Origin: Roseburia sp. 831b
GTDB taxonomy: Bacteria; Bacillota; Clostridia; Lachnospirales; Lachnospiraceae
Reading direction: 5' to 3'
NCBI RefSeq assembly: GCF_001940165.2
Contig: NZ_CP135162.1
Location: 2,592,001 to 2,656,000 of the forward strand
DNA: 64,000 nt
Part shown: positions 1-7,965 of the stretch, piece by piece
Numbering within the stretch: the stretch's first letter is position 1
Layout of the letters: every line of letters starts with the position of its first letter
The notes under the pieces: model-generated
The model's input: the letters and a program-made list of their open reading frames with translations, nothing else
What the model was told of the DNA's origin: nothing
Databases searched by the model: none
Program-made: the position numbers and the translations under genes

Positions 1-102
1 AGCTTTCTTTGTTTCCTCTGTCTGTATGGAATACTCCCGTTCGCCTGCATCGCTTCGAAGCTCCTCAAAAACATCAGATAATCTTTCAAATACTTCATTC
101 AT
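1..102 (-). CDS. Hypothetical protein, N-terminal 34 residues (runs off the left edge)
   Basis: An open frame starts at an ATG at 102-100 and reads to the window edge. A GGTGG ribosome-binding site lies about 9 bases upstream. The visible 34 residues begin MNEVFERLSDVFEELR and look helical, acidic and soluble, with no signal peptide. I do not recognise the family. It is divergent from the XRE regulator at 272, which may control it through the shared 170-bp gap. Confidence 0.5.
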   Translation of the reverse strand, partial: MNEVFERLSDVFEELRSDAGEREYSIQTEETKKA

Positions 103-188
103 TTTGTGTCCACCTTTCTCTAAATAAGTATTGCATTTTACAGGCAGTATTATCAATCCTAAAATTTCTTACAACAATATTTTTCTGT

Positions 189-258
189 ACTTCATCTTTA
201 GAAGTATATTATCAAGATTATTCCGTAAAATCAATCATGTGACACTTCATCTTTAGAA
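189..258. promoter_or_regulatory. Pair of 15-bp direct repeats upstream of the XRE regulator
   Basis: ACTTCATCTTTAGAA occurs at 189-203 and again, identical, at 244-258, just before the start of the XRE gene. Exact repeats of this length in the promoter gap of a Cro/C1-type regulator are likely binding sites for that regulator. This assignment is inference from position. Confidence 0.4.
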
Positions 259-271
259 AGTTGGTGATGAT

Positions 272-529
272 ATGAAAATTTACTGGAATAAAGAAAGCAA
301 TTCCAAAAATCTGATAGGTCAGAGAGTAAAGGAATTGCGTACAGAAAGGCAGCTATCGCAAAAAGCACTGGCAGAACAGCTCCAGCTTGCCGGATATGAA
401 TTTAGCGATTTGACCGTATTACGAATAGAACAAGGGACACGCTTTGTACCGGATTATGAAGTGGTTGCCCTTGCTGAATATTTCCAAGTATCATGTGAAT
501 ATCTTTTAGGTGTCGGAAACGAAAAATAA
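272..529 (+). CDS. XRE-family (Cro/C1-type) helix-turn-helix regulator
   Basis: An 85-aa single-domain DNA-binding protein. The HTH_3 fold covers about residues 12-80: GQRVKELRTERQLSQKALAE (helices 1-2), then the recognition region around FSDLTVLRIEQGTRFVPD, and a final helix ending YLLGVG. There is no sensor domain. The start is preceded by GGTGATGAT. It lies divergent from the partial gene at 1-102 and convergent to the winged-helix gene at 551, with the hairpin at 528-575 between. It probably represses its own promoter through the 15-bp repeats. Confidence 0.8.
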   Translation: MKIYWNKESNSKNLIGQRVKELRTERQLSQKALAEQLQLAGYEFSDLTVLRIEQGTRFVPDYEVVALAEYFQVSCEYLLGVGNEK

Positions 530-575
530 GCAGTGATCTGTATTTCTTCTTTACAGACCGCTGCTTAAATTTTTG
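528..575 (+). terminator. Intrinsic terminator of the XRE gene
   Basis: Two-part stem AAGCAG...CTGCTT (528-533/561-566) with an inner CTGT/ACAG stem, followed by AAATTTTTG. It overlaps the 3' end of the convergent gene. Confidence 0.55.
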
Positions 576-973
576 TTGAAACGATACCCAACTCCCCAGA
601 CCGTCTGTATATAAATTGGTTTACTAGGATTATCTTCTATCTTCTCTCTGAGATTCCGAATATGGCTCATTACGATATTATAATCTCCAAAATATGGCTC
701 TTTCCAAACATTATCGTAAATTTGCTCCTTACTAAATATTCTACCCGCATTTTGAGCAAGCAATAAAAGGATTTCAAATTCTGTAAAAGTTAATTTTATT
801 TCTTTATCCTTTTTCGTTACAGTACGCCTATATATATCTATCTCTAATTCACCATATCTCTGCACGTCCTTCGTACCATCAAATACTTGCAACGATTCAA
901 CTTGAGTATTAACATATTCTACCATATTTTGAAATAACTCTTTTTCGTCATCTTCAAAGGTTAATATCAACAT
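551..973 (-). CDS. Stand-alone OmpR/PhoB-type winged-helix DNA-binding protein
   Basis: The C-terminal about 95 residues are a trans_reg_C winged helix: a short strand region (YGELEIDIYRRTV), LTFTEFEILLLLAQNAGRIF, SKEQIYDNVW, then the recognition helix and wing NIVMSHIRNLREKIED and IQTVWGVGYRF. The N-terminal about 45 residues are too short for a receiver domain and carry no phospho-acceptor Asp pattern, so it is not a classical response regulator. I chose the start MLILTFEDDE (973) because earlier codons read through a ribosome-binding-site-like GGTGG tract. It is the last gene of the arsenic set, 67 bp after ferredoxin-arsC, so co-transcription is possible but unproven. Confidence 0.7.
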   Translation of the reverse strand: MLILTFEDDEKELFQNMVEYVNTQVESLQVFDGTKDVQRYGELEIDIYRRTVTKKDKEIKLTFTEFEILLLLAQNAGRIFSKEQIYDNVWKEPYFGDYNIVMSHIRNLREKIEDNPSKPIYIQTVWGVGYRFNKNLSSGL

Positions 974-1039
974 TTTCCCATACTGACCACCACCTTTTAT
1001 CCACCTTGTACATAATATCAATGAATCACTCAAAGCTGA

Positions 1040-1696
1040 TTATTGGCTCAATTTGTTCTTTAATTTCAAGATATTTTCCTCAATTTTCCTAATCGTCTCC
1101 TCAAACACTTCATCACTCTGTCCTGAAGGATCGTCTAATCCCCAATTTTCTGCATACTGACTTGGAACATTTGGACAGCTTACATTACATCCCATAAAAA
1201 TCACCACATCCGGTTCTGGAATATCTGTAACCAACTTGTTATACTGTGTCTGCTCCATATCTATTCCATGCAATTTTTTCATCATACGAACTGCATCTTG
1301 ATTGATGTGGTCTTTCAGTTCTGTTCCTCCCGAATAACTTTCAAAAACGTCAGAAGCCAGCTTTTTTCCCAATGCTTCTGCAATCTGACTACGGCAGGAA
1401 TTGTGTACACAGACAAATGCTACTTTAGGTTTTCCCTCACACTCAATCTCCGGCTTATAGGTTTCGTAGTCATAATCAATGTTCAATGTGCCATCATCAC
1501 CATAATAATGAATTGCTCCCATTGGACATTTGTTTTCACATCCATGACAGCCATGCACACAACCATTCCCATAAACCACTTTCGGTTTATGAGTATCTTC
1601 ATCCGGCTTATACACACCATGTTTACACATATCATTGCAGACCATACAGCCTACACATTTATCATAATCTATAACAGGATACCATCCTTTGCTCAT
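1040..1696 (-). CDS. arsC: Ferredoxin-arsenate reductase fusion (2[4Fe-4S] + ArsC)
   Basis: A 218-aa fusion. Residues about 1-65 form a two-cluster ferredoxin: CX2CX2CX3C (DKCVGCMVCNDMC) and CX3CX2CX3CP (GCVHGCHGCENKCP). Residues about 90-215 are a low-molecular-weight-phosphatase-type arsenate reductase. Its P-loop is CVHNSCRS (CX5R), and the downstream pair in MGCNVSCPNVP sits where thioredoxin-coupled ArsC proteins keep their relay cysteines. The start at 1696 follows a perfect GGAGG with 7-base spacing, and its ATG shares one base with the arsA stop (TAATG). The family reduces arsenate to arsenite. The attached ferredoxin suggests electrons may come from ferredoxin-type donors, which is inference. 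Confidence 0.88.
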   Translation of the reverse strand: MSKGWYPVIDYDKCVGCMVCNDMCKHGVYKPDEDTHKPKVVYGNGCVHGCHGCENKCPMGAIHYYGDDGTLNIDYDYETYKPEIECEGKPKVAFVCVHNSCRSQIAEALGKKLASDVFESYSGGTELKDHINQDAVRMMKKLHGIDMEQTQYNKLVTDIPEPDVVIFMGCNVSCPNVPSQYAENWGLDDPSGQSDEVFEETIRKIEENILKLKNKLSQ

Positions 1697-3435
1697 TATA
1701 GTACCTCCAATAATTTTTCTCCTTTTATCTGCTCGCCACTCCATGCAATAACTGCAAATTTACCGTTTGTGTGTTGCTCTACCCGGTTAATCCATTCCAC
1801 TTCACTTGACGCCTTTGTTTTTAACAAAGAATTTGAAATTTTTGCCTTACTAAATGATTGGTTGATTACCCACCAGTTCACATCAAGATTTGCACGCTCC
1901 AAATCTTCCTCCAAACGCAGAGCTTCATATACAGGTGTTGCTTCTGGTAGCGTTACGATGATCACTTCCGTTTCAGCACTCTTTAATCTTGGCAGAAGTT
2001 TTTTAACAGCTTCCAGTGTTTCACCCTTTGTCCTTTGGATTTCTTTATCATAACTTTCTGTCGATTCCAACAAAAGCAGGGTGTGCCCTGTCGGGGCGGT
2101 ATCAATGACAACAATCTCATCATCCGCCTTTTCCACTATCTCGGCAAATGCACGAAATACTGCGATCTCCTGCGTACATGGTGAACGCAAATCTTCCTCA
2201 ATATAGGCAATATCCTCATCCGACATATGATTCTCTTTTGCCTTATCAAGAACCTCTGTCTGATATTTCTTCAATTCTACCGCTTCATCAATATGGCTCA
2301 TTGTAATTCCATCTGCTTCATTCAATACGAAATTAAGATGTGCCGCAGGATCAGTAGTCGCTAAATGTACTTTTTTACCTCTTTGGGAAAGTCCCATTGC
2401 AATCGCCGCCGCTATCGTTGTTTTTCCTACACCGCCTTTTCCCATTGTAAAGATGACTTTTTTATTATTTTTATCTAAATCATCTACAATCTTACCGAGA
2501 GAGAAAAACTGTTCTACCTGGACTTTCTTATTCGTCTGTACATATTTATCTTCTGTCAGCATTGCTCTCACATTATCAAGTCCTGTAATGTTATAAGCAC
2601 GAAGCGGTATTTTATACTGTGTCAGGCTCTTTAATTCTTCTGGCATTCCATCTAAGGCTGCCTGCTGTTTGCTGAAAAACATTTCTGATAACTCATCATC
2701 ATATTCTGCAAGTACACCGTTGATAATAAGTGCCTGATTTTTGATTCCCAATTCAGAAAGCTCGGCAGATGCTCTCCTTGCTTCCTTTAATGGTGCTTCT
2801 TCCGGTCTTGTTACAAGCAATAAAGTTGTATGCTTTGCATCAGCAAGTGTTTCCACTGCCTTTTTATATACTGCCTTTTTACTCTCCAAACCGGACAGTT
2901 GCCCCAAACAGGAAGCTCCATGTGTGCTTTCACTAATAAAGTTGCTCCATGCTGAAGGAAGTTGGAGCATTCTTAATGTATGACCTGTTGGTGCTGTATC
3001 GAAAATAATATAATCATACTGATTCTGTATCTCATCATCCGTAATAAAATTTGAGAACTCATTAAAAGCTGCAATCTCAATCGTGCAGGAACCCGAAAGC
3101 TGCTCCTCCATATTTTTGATAACTGCATCCGGCAATTTACCTCTATATGGTGCAATTACACTTTCCCTATATTCAGCCGCTGCTTCGATAGGGTTCAGAT
3201 TGGCTACCACAAGACCAGGAACTTCCGGTATTGCAACTCCTTTATTATCAAGTTCCATTGAAAATACATCCTGTAAGTTAGAAGCAGGATCTGTGCTGAT
3301 TAACAACACTTTTTTTCCCGCATCAGCCAATGAAACAGCCGTAGCACAAGCAGTAGATGTCTTTCCTACACCACCCTTTCCTGTATAAAAAAGGTATTGT
3401 GTCAATTTCATATTCTGCGGAGAGAAACTTTCCAT
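1696..3435 (-). CDS. arsA: Arsenical pump-driving ATPase ArsA (two-domain)
   Basis: About 579 aa with two homologous halves. Each half has a deviant Walker A (TGKGGVGKTS near residue 18; GKGGVGKTT in the second half) and the ArsA signature DTAPTGHT. Cysteines matching the known metalloid-site positions are visible in SGSCTIEIAAF and SPCTQEIAVF, with a third in GASCLGQLSG. The family hydrolyses ATP to energise arsenite export by the membrane pump. The start is the ATG at 3435 behind AAAGGAGG; it shares one base with the arsD stop (TGATG). The TTG ten bases upstream is too close to the Shine-Dalgarno. Confidence 0.95.
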   Translation of the reverse strand: MESFSPQNMKLTQYLFYTGKGGVGKTSTACATAVSLADAGKKVLLISTDPASNLQDVFSMELDNKGVAIPEVPGLVVANLNPIEAAAEYRESVIAPYRGKLPDAVIKNMEEQLSGSCTIEIAAFNEFSNFITDDEIQNQYDYIIFDTAPTGHTLRMLQLPSAWSNFISESTHGASCLGQLSGLESKKAVYKKAVETLADAKHTTLLLVTRPEEAPLKEARRASAELSELGIKNQALIINGVLAEYDDELSEMFFSKQQAALDGMPEELKSLTQYKIPLRAYNITGLDNVRAMLTEDKYVQTNKKVQVEQFFSLGKIVDDLDKNNKKVIFTMGKGGVGKTTIAAAIAMGLSQRGKKVHLATTDPAAHLNFVLNEADGITMSHIDEAVELKKYQTEVLDKAKENHMSDEDIAYIEEDLRSPCTQEIAVFRAFAEIVEKADDEIVVIDTAPTGHTLLLLESTESYDKEIQRTKGETLEAVKKLLPRLKSAETEVIIVTLPEATPVYEALRLEEDLERANLDVNWWVINQSFSKAKISNSLLKTKASSEVEWINRVEQHTNGKFAVIAWSGEQIKGEKLLEVL

Positions 3436-3809
3436 CAGCAGCAACCTCCTTTACAACAGCAGCCATTTGTTTTTTTATCCTGCTCTGAAACTCCAAGTAC
3501 ATCTGCCGACAGTCCAAGCCACTCTGTAAATTCCTCATTTGACGGATAGTGACCAATCGCTCTAATTTCTCCTTCTACCAAAATAACAGGCAACTTATCT
3601 ACACCATACCGATTTATAAAATCATTCACAACCTTATTGTCTACAAACGCCTGTGGCGCATTGGAAAGATTGAAACGCTCTACGATAATACCTTTTTCTT
3701 TCAGAGTATTCAGTACCGTCGAGATACGCAGTAATTCCGGATCGACACCTACTCCACAAAGTCCTGTTGCACAGCACATAGCTGGTTCAAATATTTCCAT
3801 TTTATTCAT
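3435..3809 (-). CDS. arsD: Arsenic metallochaperone ArsD
   Basis: A 124-aa thioredoxin-fold metallochaperone that passes As(III) to ArsA. The conserved triad Cys12, Cys13 and Cys18 is present in EPAMCCATGLCG. A vicinal cysteine tail (NGCCCKGGCC) ends the protein, matching the extra Cys pairs of classical ArsD. I placed the start at MNKMEIFEP (3809) because AAGGAG lies 8 bases upstream; an earlier in-frame ATG lacks one. It is translationally coupled to arsA and lies directly after the 58-aa ORF. Confidence 0.93.
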   Translation of the reverse strand: MNKMEIFEPAMCCATGLCGVGVDPELLRISTVLNTLKEKGIIVERFNLSNAPQAFVDNKVVNDFINRYGVDKLPVILVEGEIRAIGHYPSNEEFTEWLGLSADVLGVSEQDKKTNGCCCKGGCC

Positions 3810-3825
3810 AATTACAACTCCTTTT

Positions 3826-4002
3826 CTATTTTGACATACCATTCATATCACTGAAACTAAAACAACTATCTGCATTATCTGATGTTCCATTCATATTTAT
3901 TATTGAATATCTATCTTTTGCATTATTCATGTTATTTATAGAGTAAACGCTGTTATCATCACTTTTTCCATTCAAATTTTCCCATGAAATCTTATTATTC
4001 AT
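3826..4002 (-). CDS. 58-aa ORF of unknown function between acr3 and arsD
   Basis: An ATG at 4002-4000 is preceded by AGGAGG with 7-base spacing and opens a 58-codon frame ending at 3826, 16 bases before the arsD start. The peptide is rich in Asn, Ser and Asp. It shows a weak internal repeat around LNGKSDDNSVYSI, MNNAKDRYSII and MNGTSDNADS, then DMNGMS at the end. It has no membrane segment and a single Cys. I do not recognise it. Position and ribosome-binding site argue that it is translated as part of the ars operon. Confidence 0.6.
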   Translation of the reverse strand: MNNKISWENLNGKSDDNSVYSINNMNNAKDRYSIINMNGTSDNADSCFSFSDMNGMSK

Positions 4003-4013
4003 CCGTATACCTC

Positions 4014-5063
4014 CTAGTCAAACCATTTTTTTGTTTGATTAGCAATCTTTACAAGTAACAACATAACCGGAACTTCCGTAAGCACCCCAACTGTTGTTGC
4101 CAAAGCCGCAGAGGAAGTTGTTCCAAAAAGTGCAATCGCTACTGCAACTGCAAGTTCAAAGAAATTGGAAGCACCTATCATTCCTGCTGGTGCTGCCACA
4201 TCATGTGGCAATTTCAAAATCTTACAAGCCACATATGCAATCGCAAATATCAAACAGGTCTGTATGATAAGTGGCACAGCAATCAAAATAATATGAAGCG
4301 GATTTGACAATATTACCTCTGTCTGAGAAGCAAATATAATAATCAGGGTAAGTAATAACCCGACAGTCGTTGCATTGTCAAACTTATGGATAAAAGTATC
4401 CTCAAAATACTCCTGCCCCTTACTCTTAATAACACCCACTCTTGTTACGATTCCTCCAACCAAAGGAATTACAACAAACAGAAATACACTAAGGAACAAC
4501 GTGCTGTATGGCACTGTTACATTTGAAACACCAAGCAAAAACTTCACAATAGGTACAAATGCAACCAGAATAATCAAATCATTTGTTGCCACCTGTACCA
4601 CTGTATAAGCCGGATTGCCGTTAGTCAGTGTACTCCAGACAAACACCATAGCAGTACAGGGAGCTGCTCCTAAAAGCACTGCCCCTGCAAGATATTCCGT
4701 TGCCAGCTCCGGTGCAATCAGTCCTTTAAACACTGTAAACAGAAATACAGAAGCAATCGCATACATGGTAAATGGCTTAATCAACCAGTTTACAATCCAT
4801 GTAACAAACAATCCTTTCGGGTTTTTTCCTACCTGTTTTACGCTTTGAAAATCGACTTTCATCATCATTGGATAAATCATAACCCAAATTAGGATTGCAA
4901 TCGGTATGGATATTCCTGCAATTGAAAGTTCATCAAGGAACGCAGGGACAGCCGGAAGAAATTTTCCGATCAATACCCCTACTACCATACACAAAATTAC
5001 CCATACTGTAAGATACTTTTGAAAAATGCTGATTCCATTACTTTTTTTTACATTTTTACTCAT
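4014..5063 (-). CDS. acr3: ACR3-family arsenite efflux permease
   Basis: A 349-aa polytopic membrane protein with about ten hydrophobic segments. The Acr3 signature GAAPCTAMVFVWS (residues about 150-162) carries the conserved Cys needed for As(III) transport, and a second family block GASNFFELAVAVAIALFG lies near residue 300. It exports arsenite through the cytoplasmic membrane and can be energised by ArsA. The 5' end overlaps arsR by 8 bases, and the 58-aa ORF, arsD, arsA and arsC follow on the same strand. Earlier annotation styles call this arsB; the sequence is of the ACR3 type rather than the 12-helix ArsB type. Confidence 0.93.
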   Translation of the reverse strand: MSKNVKKSNGISIFQKYLTVWVILCMVVGVLIGKFLPAVPAFLDELSIAGISIPIAILIWVMIYPMMMKVDFQSVKQVGKNPKGLFVTWIVNWLIKPFTMYAIASVFLFTVFKGLIAPELATEYLAGAVLLGAAPCTAMVFVWSTLTNGNPAYTVVQVATNDLIILVAFVPIVKFLLGVSNVTVPYSTLFLSVFLFVVIPLVGGIVTRVGVIKSKGQEYFEDTFIHKFDNATTVGLLLTLIIIFASQTEVILSNPLHIILIAVPLIIQTCLIFAIAYVACKILKLPHDVAAPAGMIGASNFFELAVAVAIALFGTTSSAALATTVGVLTEVPVMLLLVKIANQTKKWFD

Positions 5064-5418
5064 GCTTACTCACTCCTTTACTATGATCACAGGAACATAG
5101 TTTTCTTGCTTTATTTTTGTCACTGGCTTCCCTATCGCTCTGAAAAGTTGGCAGTTTCTTCAATCCGTCCAAGAGATACAGCCACAATTCCTTATGCTCC
5201 TGCTGAAATGCCAAGCTAATGCGATAATACGTCCATAGTGCATCTTTCCTGCTTTCTACAATTCCACACCTTTTTAATACTGTCAGGTGTCGTGAAACAT
5301 TGGACTGTGTAAGATTAAGCGTTACCTCTATTTCACAAACACATAATTCTGTATCAATCAGGATTGAAAGAATCCTAAGCCTGCTTTCCTCTGAAAGTGC
5401 TTTAAATATCTCTGTCAA
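5056..5418 (-). CDS. arsR: ArsR/SmtB-family metalloregulator (copy 1)
   Basis: A 120-aa winged-helix repressor. The As(III)-binding motif ELCVCEIE lies at about residues 24-31, followed by LNLTQSNVSRHLTVLKRCGI (recognition helix) and the wing ESRKDALWTYYRI. The C-terminal tail has a further Cys pair (KLCSCDH). The start is TTG behind GGAGG. It is the first gene of the acr3 half-operon and should bind its own promoter, where the dyad at 5437-5458 lies, releasing DNA on As(III) or Sb(III). Confidence 0.9.
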   Translation of the reverse strand: MTEIFKALSEESRLRILSILIDTELCVCEIEVTLNLTQSNVSRHLTVLKRCGIVESRKDALWTYYRISLAFQQEHKELWLYLLDGLKKLPTFQSDREASDKNKARKLCSCDHSKGVSKHE

Positions 5419-5436
5419 AATATCCCTCCTTATTCG

Positions 5437-5458
5437 TATATGCTCATTTACTCATATA
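5437..5458. promoter_or_regulatory. Candidate ArsR operator dyad
   Basis: Inverted repeat TATATG (5437-5442) and CATATA (5453-5458) with a 10-bp spacer, about 20 bp before the arsR start and just after an intrinsic terminator. The position fits an ArsR operator. No clean -35 element was identified. Confidence 0.5.
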
Positions 5459-5466
5459 GTATGCTA

Positions 5467-5495
5467 AAAATGTGCCGTTTGTTACAAACGGCAAC
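5467..5495 (-). terminator. Terminator separating the two ars half-operons
   Basis: Perfect 9-bp stem TGCCGTTTG / CAAACGGCA with a 3-base loop, followed on the minus strand by CATTTTT. It lies after the Cys-rich thioredoxin-like gene and before arsR, so it splits the set into two units, or attenuates readthrough. Confidence 0.8.
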
Positions 5496-5510
5496 ACTTT
5501 TTATAAATTT

Positions 5511-5918
5511 TTAGTATCCAAGTTTATGCAATAATTTTTCTACATCTGCTACCTTAAGTACCTTTCCCATAGAAACAACTTTCTCATTGACAACCAAACC
5601 CGGCATACTCATAACACCATATCCCATGACTTTCTCCAGATCGGTAATGTATTCTACTTCTACAGACAGACCTGTATTTTTTACTGCTTCTTTTGTATTC
5701 TCGTATAGCTCATGACAGGACTTGCAACCGGAGCCAAGTACCTTGATACTTACCAAAGAATCTCCCACATCATTACAGCAACAGTTTTCCGTTTCTGCAT
5801 CCGCAGGGTTACTACCACAACAGCAACAGCTTTCTTCCTTTGTTTCCTCTACAGGTGCATTGCACGCACAGGCAGGCTCCTGTTCTTCTTTCTTCTTTCC
5901 AAAATTAAATAATCCCAT
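5511..5918 (-). CDS. Thioredoxin-fold redox protein with Cys-rich N-terminus
   Basis: A 135-aa protein. Residues about 55-135 match the small redox-active disulfide/thioredoxin-like family: VSIKVLGSGCKSCHELYENT with a CXXC, and a cis-Pro-like MSMPGLVVNE. Residues 1-50 are a charged linker with Cys clusters (CAC, SCCCCG, NCCCN) that look suited to metal or metalloid binding. The start follows GGAGG with good spacing. It is the last gene before the internal terminator in a block with CcdA-like and TlpA-like proteins. A role in thiol exchange linked to arsenic handling is inference. Confidence 0.78.
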   Translation of the reverse strand: MGLFNFGKKKEEQEPACACNAPVEETKEESCCCCGSNPADAETENCCCNDVGDSLVSIKVLGSGCKSCHELYENTKEAVKNTGLSVEVEYITDLEKVMGYGVMSMPGLVVNEKVVSMGKVLKVADVEKLLHKLGY

Positions 5919-5946
5919 TTTAAAGTCCTCCTAAATTATATTTTTA

Positions 5947-6639
5947 TTAAAATGCTAACCAGAACATATAAAGTCCAATCAGCAAAATGGTTGTTCCCAT
6001 TACAATCTTTAATGCGATTCCCACTTTGTTATACTTCTCATTACTACTGATTTTCTTAACAAAACTAATGGAAGTCCCTGCCACAATTACTAATGCACTG
6101 TGTCCGATAGAATATAGGAACATCAGCAAGATGCCCCAAATCAAGTTTCCTTTCCCCGCTACAATAGCAAGCAAAGCAATCAATACAGGTGTGGAACAAG
6201 GAGAAGAAAAAACACCACCCAATACTCCGGCAATAAATGCTCCAATAATCCCCTTTGCCTTACTCTTGGATAACAGATTTATGGAAGGAATAATCTGAAA
6301 TATCTCCCATGTCTGTAAAGCCATAAGTACCATCAATACACCAAGCACCAAATACCAAATCTGTGAAGAATTACCCATTAGTTTTCCTGCCGATGTAGCA
6401 ATCAGCCCCAAAGTAATAAATGTTACTGCTGTTCCCAATGCAAAAATTACAGAGTACCTAAAAGCTTTTTTTGTATTCTTCTCGCCGACACCTCCCACAT
6501 AGCCAATAATCAGAGGAATGTTGGAGAGGGCGCAAGGAGTAAATGATGTTAATACACCGGCTAAAAGTGCCAGAAGCGGGGCAATCCACATATTACTTTG
6601 GATAGACTGGGCAATCTGATTTAACCATGTGTCAACCAT
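5947..6639 (-). CDS. CcdA-like thiol-disulfide transmembrane electron carrier
   Basis: A 230-aa membrane protein with about six helices, typical of the CcdA/DsbD-beta family. Two Pro-Cys motifs on the first and fourth helices are present: FTPCALSNIPL and FSSPCSTPVL. These cysteines shuttle reducing equivalents from cytoplasmic thioredoxin to extracytoplasmic thiol proteins. Its ATG shares one base with the stop of the membrane-anchored thioredoxin gene upstream (TAATG), so the two are translationally coupled and probably form a donor-acceptor pair. Confidence 0.9.
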   Translation of the reverse strand: MVDTWLNQIAQSIQSNMWIAPLLALLAGVLTSFTPCALSNIPLIIGYVGGVGEKNTKKAFRYSVIFALGTAVTFITLGLIATSAGKLMGNSSQIWYLVLGVLMVLMALQTWEIFQIIPSINLLSKSKAKGIIGAFIAGVLGGVFSSPCSTPVLIALLAIVAGKGNLIWGILLMFLYSIGHSALVIVAGTSISFVKKISSNEKYNKVGIALKIVMGTTILLIGLYMFWLAF

Positions 6640-7211
6640 TATTCTACCCCCATTTCCTTTAATATCTTACGAAATTGTTCTTCCGTCAATCCCCCTTGAT
6701 GAACTGTAAAAACGTGTTCCCCACTTTTTCTGTCACTATACATCACAAATTCTATTTCCTGCTGTAATTCATCACTTGGAACAAATGGTGTCCCCTCTGC
6801 ATTGAATAACACTTGCGTTGGAATAACCTGAACTGGTACATTGCCCGCTGCATCCTGGTATTTCCATACATCTGTAAACTTGATAAACGCTTTTCCTGCA
6901 AATTCTTCATTCATTGCTTCCAACACAGGAGCCATCTCTTTACATGGAATGCAACTGTCAGAACCATAGTCTGCGATTATCGGCAGCCCATATTCTGATA
7001 AACTTGCAAAATCAATCTGCTCAGTTGCATTCAAGGAAAAATCTGCACTCTGCAATTCTTCCGGAATATCCTGCACCTGTTCATCACGATTTTGATTATC
7101 TACTATATTTTCTTTTTCTGATGAGTTTTTAATAACCCACATACCCACAACAACCGCAACGATCATAAGTGGTACAATTATTTTTAATATTAATTTCTTT
7201 TTTTCTTTCAC
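6639..7211 (-). CDS. Membrane-anchored TlpA-like thioredoxin
   Basis: About 190 aa. A Lys-rich start and one hydrophobic anchor (about residues 8-27, LKIIVPLMIVAVVVGMWVI) are followed by a linker and a thioredoxin domain. The active site CIPC is in GSDSCIPCKEMAP at about residue 87, and a cis-Pro loop VIPTQVLF follows. I prefer the GTG at 7211, because GGAGG sits 9 bases upstream and the GTG overlaps the previous stop by one base; the TTG two codons earlier is too close. The domain would face outside and receive electrons from the CcdA-like partner. Confidence 0.88.
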   Translation of the reverse strand: MKEKKKLILKIIVPLMIVAVVVGMWVIKNSSEKENIVDNQNRDEQVQDIPEELQSADFSLNATEQIDFASLSEYGLPIIADYGSDSCIPCKEMAPVLEAMNEEFAGKAFIKFTDVWKYQDAAGNVPVQVIPTQVLFNAEGTPFVPSDELQQEIEFVMYSDRKSGEHVFTVHQGGLTEEQFRKILKEMGVE

Positions 7212-7954
7212 TAACAACTACCTCCACAAGAGGTCGTGTTATCACACTTTTTTTCCTTGCCGTTATAAAAACGTTTGAGATTCTCAGGAAGTACATAAGT
7301 ATCACAGGAATAAACCTGCTGAAGATTCAGATTATCTAAAATTGCACTTGCCAGCATCTCTTTCGTTGGTACTGTATATGTCTTACCCTGATATTTAAAC
7401 ACCCGGCAATCTACATCTGTGCCAGCAATATCACTACAGCATCCACAATCTGACTCTAAAACACTTCCGAATATATCCTGTCCATTGACAAGAATTGTAG
7501 GGGAAGAAACGAAATGATACTGCTCCGCAATCTGTGCGGTTGTCATTTCATGCTTCTGATAATCAACTGTATATCCTGCCAGTTCTAATGCCGGACGGAG
7601 AACTTCCACCACTTCATCTAAAACAGTATCCGTACCGATACAGCGTTCACAGATATTCAAATCAAGATACAAATACTCAATACTCAATTTTTTGCAAGAT
7701 TCTGTATCCGACTCAGAAGAACAGCAACAGTTTGACGCCGCACTCATATTGCCAGTATCTCCAACATAAGAGATTGCGCCAGACGGACATTTTTTCTGAC
7801 AACCATGACAATGGTCTATACAGTTATCTGGATTAACTACCACTGGGACTGGGAATTTACTCTTGTCATAAACACCATGAGGACAAAAGTTCACACAAGT
7901 ACCACACTCTACACAAGTTAAAATATCTACAACAGGATACCATTTTTTTACCAT
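7211..7954 (-). CDS. Ferredoxin-DUF2703 fusion protein
   Basis: A 247-aa fusion. Residues 1-65 are a two-[4Fe-4S] ferredoxin (LTCVECGTCVNFCP and NCIDHCHGCQKKCP), clearly paralogous to the ferredoxin of the arsC fusion (both open with K/GWYPV-D). After a Cys-rich linker, the DUF2703 domain starts at LYLDLNICERCIGTDTVLDE and continues with a thioredoxin-like FVSSPTILVNG strand and SDCGCC. The end is Cys-rich (CGGSC). DUF2703 is often found near arsenic and mercury genes but has no settled function. It follows the permease by 11 bp and precedes tlpA with a one-base overlap. Confidence 0.82.
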   Translation of the reverse strand: MVKKWYPVVDILTCVECGTCVNFCPHGVYDKSKFPVPVVVNPDNCIDHCHGCQKKCPSGAISYVGDTGNMSAASNCCCSSESDTESCKKLSIEYLYLDLNICERCIGTDTVLDEVVEVLRPALELAGYTVDYQKHEMTTAQIAEQYHFVSSPTILVNGQDIFGSVLESDCGCCSDIAGTDVDCRVFKYQGKTYTVPTKEMLASAILDNLNLQQVYSCDTYVLPENLKRFYNGKEKKCDNTTSCGGSC

Positions 7955-7965
7955 ATTCTACCTAC

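Noticed and set aside
1268..2053. Long plus-strand open frames opposite arsC and arsA
   Set aside because: They lack ribosome-binding sites and recognisable domains, and are antisense shadows of strongly supported ars genes.
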